Of a stretch of 64,000 nucleotides of DNA, positions 59,197 through 64,000 are shown piece after piece. This stretch comes from Paenibacillus sp. Soil750 (GTDB taxonomy: Bacteria; Bacillota; Bacilli; Paenibacillales; NBRC-103111). A model generated the notes under the pieces. It did not search any database. It saw nothing but the letters and a program-made list of their open reading frames with translations, and was not told the DNA's origin. Both the position numbers and the translations under genes were made by a program. The DNA is taken from the NCBI RefSeq assembly GCF_001428045.1, contig NZ_LMSD01000034.1:186001-250000 (forward strand). Direction: 5' to 3'. Positions within the stretch are counted from its first letter, which is position 1. Every line of letters begins with the position of its first letter.

Positions 59197-59229
59197 ACCC
59201 ATTTCTCTTAGAAAGGAACGGAGCAAGTC

Positions 59230-59949
59230 ATGACAAATCACGCTGATACCGCGGACATCGTTATCTATGTTTCAGCTGGATTTGCAACCGCGTCTAACTT
59301 CTTGGATGACTTTGCGGCAAAACTCGCTTCGCGATATGAGCAAGCAGGCAGACGAGTGCGAGTTCATATTCACTTTCCATATGGCGATTGGGATCGATCA
59401 AAACGAGGTCAGTTGCAGGAAATTGTACGTGATATGTGGCATAATGCCCACCGCAAGAAATCGGTTCATGGTGGTAAAAGCTTGCTCGAATTCATCGTTT
59501 CTACAAGGGGGATGGGGAAAAAACTGCTCTTCATTGGGCATAGCGCTGGTGCCATAGCCTCAATCTTGGCAGCAAAAGAACTAGAACATCACGGGTATGA
59601 CATCCTTGGAGTCATCCAAATTGGCTCACCGAGATGTGCAATTCCGGCATCCTTCAAACATAAAGTGTTGTACGTACATGCTATAAATCCGCAGAATCAA
59701 TCCCGTGATCCTATTCCTCGACTGGGAACATGGGGTGGGTGGAGCCGCACGCGATTAGGCATTTACGGTTGGAACCGTGCGAAACATGCACCGATTCACC
59801 AGTTCATGCTCCCGATTATCGGGAGTCATGCTGATTACTTTAGAGATCACAATCCCTACATATGGGAACAGGCATCAAACTTACAAACCACCATGAACGC
59901 AATTTGGACATGGTTACAAACAATAGAAAAGGATGTTGAACATGATTGA
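59230..59949 (+). CDS. Alpha/beta hydrolase-like protein
   Basis: Soluble protein of 239 aa. The nucleophile motif GHSAGA (about 99-104) and a histidine in SHADYF near 200 support a serine hydrolase of the lipase/esterase superfamily. A helical region with RSKRGQLQEIVRDMW lies before. GGAACGGAG precedes the ATG. It ends 8 bases into the next small gene. Substrate unknown. Confidence 0.8.
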   Translation: MTNHADTADIVIYVSAGFATASNFLDDFAAKLASRYEQAGRRVRVHIHFPYGDWDRSKRGQLQEIVRDMWHNAHRKKSVHGGKSLLEFIVSTRGMGKKLLFIGHSAGAIASILAAKELEHHGYDILGVIQIGSPRCAIPASFKHKVLYVHAINPQNQSRDPIPRLGTWGGWSRTRLGIYGWNRAKHAPIHQFMLPIIGSHADYFRDHNPYIWEQASNLQTTMNAIWTWLQTIEKDVEHD

Positions 59950-60205
59950 AATTTTGAAAGCAAGTATGGAACACAGCAAAGAAGATGGCTACCTAGGGCA
60001 TGTAGAATTCAAAGTCGAAGGCCACGAGCATCCTTACGAAATCACGCTTCAAAGCACCAAAGGCAAAAACGACTGGAGCTACGCCCTTCATTTCTTACGC
60101 GAATCCGGTAAAGAAGAGGATATCGAGGCTGTCGAGGAATTATTAGAGGAAGACGAGTGGTTTGATTTACTTGTGAATGCAGCCCGAGAAGCTGTGGGGA
60201 AGTAG
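59942..60205 (+). CDS. Small acidic protein, unknown
   Basis: Protein of 87 aa. AAAGGATG seven bases before ATG 59942; start overlaps the hydrolase gene by eight bases. It has beta strands (HVEFKVEGHEHPYEITLQS) followed by an acidic helix (KEEDIEAVEELLEEDEWF). I do not recognise the family. Coupled translation with the hydrolase suggests a shared role. Confidence 0.7.
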   Translation: MIEILKASMEHSKEDGYLGHVEFKVEGHEHPYEITLQSTKGKNDWSYALHFLRESGKEEDIEAVEELLEEDEWFDLLVNAAREAVGK

Positions 60206-60246
60206 ATTCAAACGAACCTCATCAGTGAGAAAAGTTACCCTAAAAC

Positions 60247-60276
60247 AATGCCGCGCTGATCAGCGCGGCATTTTGT
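60247..60276. terminator. Perfect palindromic terminator
   Basis: A 26-base perfect palindrome, 60247-60272, centred on GATC, with T's after it. It separates two converging genes. Confidence 0.85.
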
Positions 60277-60278
60277 CG

Positions 60279-61181
60279 TTAAGGTTTATTTTGAAAATGC
60301 TGTAGAAAGCGTTGAATGAATAGGTTGGATATTTGAACATTTTTATCTGTATCTGAACGTACCCAGCCTAACTGTATCGGAATTTGCTCCACTTCATCGA
60401 TTTCGAGCATAACAAGACTTCCATTTAAGGCATATGGGCTATCAAAAAAAGAAAAATCATAGCCAAATGTTGCTGCGAGGTTTTCCTTCAAAGCCGTAGC
60501 TATCGCATTGGGATTGTTACTCCTAAATAAAATGGATAACTTACCATGGTCTTCAGAAAAATCATGCAAAAAATCATGAATATAAGTTTCATCGTACAAG
60601 GCAAAAGATAACTTCCGCATCTCAGCAGGCGTAATTTTCTTTTTGGCGGCGAGCGGGGAGTTCTGCCAAACCCCAACAACTATTTTTCCTTCCCAAATTG
60701 GTTCAAACGTAATCCCAGCCTCATTTGTCGTACTGCCTCTCATTCCCACTAAACCTAAATCTACTTTGTTTTGTCTTATTTCTTGCATGATAAGATCAGA
60801 ATTAGCTTCGATAATGCGGAAAGAAACGTCCGGGTAATCATTTTTAAAGCTGGATACTGTTTTAACGAGAGAACTCATTACGCCAGGAATGGAGGCTACT
60901 TGCAATTCTGCTTGCATCGTTTGTGATAATCGTAACACTCTTTCCTTCATATCCTGCAGTTTAGTTACGACTTCCAACGCTGTTTGAATGATGCTCAAAC
61001 CCTCTTTCGTAGGCACAACACCTGTTCGCGAACGGATGAAAATAGGAAGTCCAAACTCCGATTCCAAACTAGCAATTGATTGACTTACTGCAGATTGTGT
61101 CACGTTCAGATTGTTAGCCGCCATCGTAAGTGATTTCGTTTTTGCGACTTCAATAATGTAGTGCATCTGTTCTAGTTTCAT
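60279..61181 (-). CDS. LysR family transcriptional regulator
   Basis: Regulator of 300 aa. AAAGGAG nine bases before ATG 61181 fixes the start. The N-terminal winged helix-turn-helix has MKLEQMHYIIEVAKTKSLTMAA and VTQSAVSQSIASLE (about 1-60), then a substrate-binding domain. It is divergent from the SDR-SDR-CBS genes, a classic LysR arrangement, and palindromic sites lie in the shared region. Confidence 0.93.
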   Translation of the reverse strand: MKLEQMHYIIEVAKTKSLTMAANNLNVTQSAVSQSIASLESEFGLPIFIRSRTGVVPTKEGLSIIQTALEVVTKLQDMKERVLRLSQTMQAELQVASIPGVMSSLVKTVSSFKNDYPDVSFRIIEANSDLIMQEIRQNKVDLGLVGMRGSTTNEAGITFEPIWEGKIVVGVWQNSPLAAKKKITPAEMRKLSFALYDETYIHDFLHDFSEDHGKLSILFRSNNPNAIATALKENLAATFGYDFSFFDSPYALNGSLVMLEIDEVEQIPIQLGWVRSDTDKNVQISNLFIQRFLQHFQNKP

Positions 61182-61202
61182 AAAATTTAGCTCCTTTATT
61201 AC

Positions 61203-61268
61203 ATTAGTATAACTAATCATAAAGTAAATAACATTAATTTTATTTATTTTTATGCGTGAGTTATACTA
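61203..61268. promoter_or_regulatory. Divergent LysR-type operator region
   Basis: ATTAGT-ATA-ACTAAT (61203-61217) is a perfect palindrome fitting T-N11-A. GTTATACTA (61260-61268) is the exact reverse complement of TAGTATAAC (61205-61213) and overlaps a TATACT -10 candidate (61262-61267). Confidence 0.6.
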
Positions 61269-61345
61269 GGTTCTGCGAAGCATGTATGACTCTTCCGGTC
61301 GTATATGGAGGCTTACAACATGATTACAAAAAGGAGATCTGAATC

Positions 61346-62095
61346 ATGAGACTACTAGGGAAAACAGCGATCGTGACAGGTGGAGCAAACGGAATAGGCA
61401 AGGCAACCGTCAAAAAGTTTTTAGAACAAGGCGCTAAGGTCGTCTTTACGGATATTAACGAACAACTCGGCAATCAGACGTTAGATGAATTCAAATCAAT
61501 TTCGAATGAAGTTGTTTTCATAAAGCACGATGTTCAAAAAGAAGCGGATTGGGGTTTGGTCGTTAACACAACGATTGACAAATTCGGAACTATTGATATT
61601 TTGTTCAATAATGCTGGTATTTATAGTACGAAGCCGGTGACGGACTACGCGGTAGAAGAATGGCAAACTTTATTAGGAATTAACGTAATGGGGGTATTTC
61701 TAGGCATGAAACACGCAGTGACAACGATGATTGCGCAAAAGAGTGGCTCGATTATCAATACTTCCTCTGTTGCAGGCATTAAAGGAGCCGCGGATACTAC
61801 GCTATACGGTGCAAGTAAAGGCGCAGTTCGTACCATGTCCAAAGACTTGGCAAAAGAAGTTGCAGCGCACCAAGTACGCGTCAACTCCATTCATCCTGGT
61901 GTGATTCAAACACAAATGGGGGATGCGGTCGCTTCCGGGAAACAAGTAACAACAACGCAATTGGCAGCAGGCATTCCACTTAATAGAGTTGGAACACCAG
62001 AAGAAGTCGCTGATTTGGTTGTGTTTCTTGCTTCTGACGAATCTAGCTTTATTACAGGTACAGAGATGGTCATCGACGGCGGTATGACTGCTTAA
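61346..62095 (+). CDS. Short-chain dehydrogenase/reductase
   Basis: SDR of 249 aa. AAAAGGAGAT precedes the ATG. Cofactor motif TGGANGIG near 12, NNAG near 88, catalytic Ser in NTSSVAG near 138, and Tyr-x3-Lys in YGASK near 153; DGGMTA at the end. Similar to cyclopentanol/3-alpha-hydroxysteroid dehydrogenase-like SDRs. First gene of an operon controlled perhaps by the LysR protein. Substrate unknown. Confidence 0.9.
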   Translation: MRLLGKTAIVTGGANGIGKATVKKFLEQGAKVVFTDINEQLGNQTLDEFKSISNEVVFIKHDVQKEADWGLVVNTTIDKFGTIDILFNNAGIYSTKPVTDYAVEEWQTLLGINVMGVFLGMKHAVTTMIAQKSGSIINTSSVAGIKGAADTTLYGASKGAVRTMSKDLAKEVAAHQVRVNSIHPGVIQTQMGDAVASGKQVTTTQLAAGIPLNRVGTPEEVADLVVFLASDESSFITGTEMVIDGGMTA

Positions 62096-62141
62096 TTAGC
62101 TGTAATCCATTAAGATCATAAATTGCATGGAGGTAACAACA

Positions 62142-62894
62142 ATGAGATTCGATAATAAAGTAGCCATTATTACGGGTGGTGGCAGCGGGATAGGTAGAGA
62201 AACGTGTCTGAAATTCGCTCAAGAAGGAGCCAAAGTTGTGGTTGCAGACTACAACGAAGCTACTGGCCAAGAAACAGTTGACATGATCAAGGCATTCGGT
62301 GGAGAAGCATCTTTTAAAAGAGCGGATGTTGGTGATTTTGAACAAGTTGAATCGCTAGTCAATTTTGCTTCAGCGACATACGGACGTCTTGATGTAATGT
62401 TCAACAATGCAGGTATTGGAGCGACCGCGCCGTTATTACAGCACTCACCAGAGATGTATCATAAAGTAACTCGAATCAATCAAGACGGTGTTTATTATGG
62501 TATTTTGGCAGCGGGTCGGAAAATGCAAGAACTTGGGCACGGCGGTACCATTATCAACACAGCTTCAGTTATGGGGTTTCTTGCTTCGTCGAATATATTC
62601 GGATATAACGTTGCAAAGGCTGCTGTTGTTATGATGTCCCAGGTTGCAGCGCTCGAGCTAGCTCCATACCATATTCGAGTTGTTGGCGTTGCTCCTGGAT
62701 TTGTCCACACGAATATTGTTAAAGGTTTAAAAGATCGAGGTATGGAAGATCCGATTGCACAAAAACATATGCATGGCGAATTTTTGAATTCAGAGCAAAT
62801 CGCAGATACGGTGCTATTCCTTGCATCTGATGCAGCAAGCGGCATCAACGGCAGTACGATCAAAGTAGATGACGGATATGCTTCATTCAAATAA
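62142..62894 (+). CDS. Short-chain dehydrogenase/reductase, second copy
   Basis: SDR of 250 aa. GGAGG precedes ATG 62142; the ATG at 62127 is before the site. Cofactor motif TGGGSGIG near 12, NNAG near 88, NTASVMG near 142 and the Tyr-x3-Lys in GYNVAK near 155. It differs from its neighbour by an insertion near AGRKMQELGHGG. Ends overlapping the CBS gene. Confidence 0.9.
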   Translation: MRFDNKVAIITGGGSGIGRETCLKFAQEGAKVVVADYNEATGQETVDMIKAFGGEASFKRADVGDFEQVESLVNFASATYGRLDVMFNNAGIGATAPLLQHSPEMYHKVTRINQDGVYYGILAAGRKMQELGHGGTIINTASVMGFLASSNIFGYNVAKAAVVMMSQVAALELAPYHIRVVGVAPGFVHTNIVKGLKDRGMEDPIAQKHMHGEFLNSEQIADTVLFLASDAASGINGSTIKVDDGYASFK

Positions 62895-63378
62895 GCTTGT
62901 AAACTGTGAGGATATCCAATCAGTAGCTTTAGAGATCATGACTCACCCCGTTCATAAGTTAAAAGAATGCGATACCGTTGGAGCTGCTATTGATAAATTA
63001 ATCACATACCGGCTTAGTGGTTTGCCAATCGTGAACGACTACAATGAAATCATTGGATTTATAAGTGATGGGGATATTCTTAGAAGGATTGGCAAACATA
63101 AACTTAAAGTAATTGATACTGGTTTCTATATGACTCATTTTTATGAAAATAGCGAACCCTTTGAATTTCGATGTGATCTCATACGACATATGAACATAAT
63201 GAAAATTGCCAAACGTAAAGTGGTCAAGGTGCAGTCGGATACCGACATCGAAGAAGTCTCAGCGATCCTAGCTCATAAGCAGATAAAAAAAGTGCCTGTT
63301 GAACGCAACGGTGTTCTCGCTGGCATCATTAGTCGTGGAGATATCATTCGTCATATCTATGCAGAGAAACTAGCTTAA
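62869..63378 (+). CDS. CBS domain pair protein
   Basis: Cytoplasmic protein of 169 aa made only of two CBS domains (about 18-75 and 110-167), with IVNDYNEIIGFISDGDILRRI and VLAGIISRGDIIRHI. CBS domains bind adenine nucleotides. The frame starts at 62869 (26 bases inside the SDR gene) or at the ATG 62878; ribosome sites are weak for both, so coupling to the SDR is likely. A regulatory partner for the SDR pair is possible. Confidence 0.85.
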   Translation: MTDMLHSNKLVNCEDIQSVALEIMTHPVHKLKECDTVGAAIDKLITYRLSGLPIVNDYNEIIGFISDGDILRRIGKHKLKVIDTGFYMTHFYENSEPFEFRCDLIRHMNIMKIAKRKVVKVQSDTDIEEVSAILAHKQIKKVPVERNGVLAGIISRGDIIRHIYAEKLA

Positions 63379-63410
63379 GCAATTATCCAATTATCGACCA
63401 TAGAATAGCC

Positions 63411-63437
63411 AAAAAACCGTGCATCGCACGGTTTTTT
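63411..63437 (+). terminator. Terminator after CBS gene
   Basis: AAAAAACCGTGC (63411-63422) and GCACGGTTTTTT (63426-63437) form a perfect 12-base stem. Confidence 0.93.
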
Positions 63438-63523
63438 GTTGTGTTATGATGCTGATGAACAACCAAATCTCCACGTCGCTGAAACGATTAATGATGGATA
63501 CAATGACCAAAAATAAATTACAA

Positions 63524-63858
63524 TGACATTATTTGAAAAATGTCATTTCCTACTTTGCAGAATAGTGATGTGATGGACCTCAGGAAAGTGTATTGTGTGT
63601 CTCAACACAGCCGACTGATTTGAAAAATGTCATTTCTTACTCTAGAGATTAGTGAGGTGAGTGATCTCTGGTAAGTGTATTGTGATTCCCCACACAGCCA
63701 ACTGACAGTGTACAACTGACATTATTTGAAAAATGTCATTTCCCACTTTGTAGAATAGTGATGTGATGTGATGTGATGGACCTCAAGAAAGTGTATTGTG
63801 ATTCTCCACACAGCGAACTGACAACTTACAACTGACATTATTTGAAAAATGTCATTCC
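63524..63858. repeat. Imperfect tandem repeat array, about 92-116-base units
   Basis: Four related units start at about 63524, 63616, 63717 and 63833, each with TGACATTATTTGAAAAATGTCATT (shortened in the second) and, in the first three, AGTGTATTGTG and CCACACAGC-type segments. The head of each unit is a near-palindrome (TGACATT ... AATGTCA). Unit three has extra GTGAT copies (about 63758-63778). The fourth unit is cut short. No coding sense, spacers or transposase. Confidence 0.85.
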
Positions 63859-63899
63859 ACAATTCGCGGAACATCGAAGTGATGTGCCGTTCCCCCCGC

Positions 63900-64000
63900 T
63901 CACCCAAACTTCTTCAATATTAACACCGCATTATGCCCGCCAAAACCAAATGAGCTCGACAGCCCGTACTGAAGCTCCGCACGCCGCGCCACATGGGGCA
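63900..64000 (-). CDS. fabF: 3-oxoacyl-ACP synthase II, 3' end only
   Basis: The last 32 codons of a minus-strand gene that continues past the window. SSSFGFGGHNAVLIL with the catalytic-region GFGGHN is the typical FabF C-terminus. The visible part near 63955-64000 is GC-rich. Elongating condensing enzyme of fatty acid synthesis. Confidence 0.85.
   Translation of the reverse strand, partial: PHVARRAELQYGLSSSFGFGGHNAVLILKKFG

Noticed and set aside
63524..63858. Possible CRISPR array
   Set aside because: Units are long, unequal and similar over almost their whole length. There are no unique spacers and no cas genes.
63722..63907. Minus-strand frame of 61 aa in the repeat array
   Set aside because: It is a translation of repeat units, lacks a ribosome site and overlaps the fabF stop.
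1..64000. tRNA, rRNA, transposase or prophage genes
   Set aside because: I looked for cloverleaf ends, rRNA-like stretches, DDE or integrase motifs and found none I could support.

Overview
The window looks like chromosomal DNA of a Gram-positive, endospore-former-type bacterium of the order Bacillales, most likely Paenibacillus or a close relative (inference). Grounds: fadA-fadE order as in the Bacillus fadNAE operon, several bacillithiol genes (YtxJ/BrxC-like, BshB2-like, YpdA-like), a HelD RNA polymerase recycling factor, a quinol oxidase operon in subunit order II-I-III-IV, DUF2533 and DUF2164 genes, strong AGGAGG ribosome sites, several TTG starts, sigma-A type promoters and many hairpin terminators. 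No rRNA, tRNA, phage, transposase or CRISPR array was seen.

Layout. 1-4.9 kb: 3' end of a thiolase, acyl-CoA dehydrogenase, long-chain acyl-CoA ligase and a hotdog thioesterase, all for fatty acid breakdown. 5-13.4 kb: single genes (PucR regulator, YtxJ, two transporters, M20 amidohydrolase, GDSL esterase, HlyIII membrane protein, SDR). 13.4-14.7 kb: a pair of exported proteins of unknown role. 14.9-25 kb: tandem DegV lipid-binding proteins, helD, a glutathione peroxidase-bshB2 pair, a zinc-ribbon protein, DUF1904, topB, ung and a PLC-like protein. 25-32.6 kb: orphan multi-PAS kinase, deoxynucleoside kinase, cutC-epimerase, MBL hydrolase and small membrane proteins. 32.8-38.4 kb: quinol oxidase operon and an L,D-transpeptidase. 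38.5-47.7 kb: M29 aminopeptidase, MFS, udk, a lipoprotein/histidine kinase/HD-GYP regulator operon, a patatin. 48.2-52.1 kb: TPP riboswitch controlling a ThiY-DUF77-ThiX-ThiZ-TatD operon for thiamine pyrimidine uptake. 52.1-53.2 kb: two convergent genes (tag and an unknown 101-aa protein) whose promoters carry LexA/DinR-like boxes. 53.2-60.2 kb: ypdA, small conserved proteins, NUDIX, hrpB, alpha/beta hydrolase. 60.3-63.4 kb: LysR regulator divergent from an SDR-SDR-CBS operon. 63.5-63.9 kb: an imperfect tandem repeat array, then the 3' end of fabF.

The most interesting signals are the small LexA-like regulon around tag with an unrecognised SOS-type protein (52.1-53.2 kb), the TatD-family hydrolase locked into a TPP-riboswitch operon, the lipoprotein-kinase-HD-GYP signalling unit, the exported Cys/His protein with a HEAT-like partner, twin GATAC-N5-GTATC operators before the L,D-transpeptidase, the repeat array at 63.5 kb, and sharp GC-rich segments inside otherwise moderate-GC genes (fadA, hrpB). 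Four short genes (46-59 aa) that a length cutoff would miss are included. All family names rest on reading translated motifs, not on searches.
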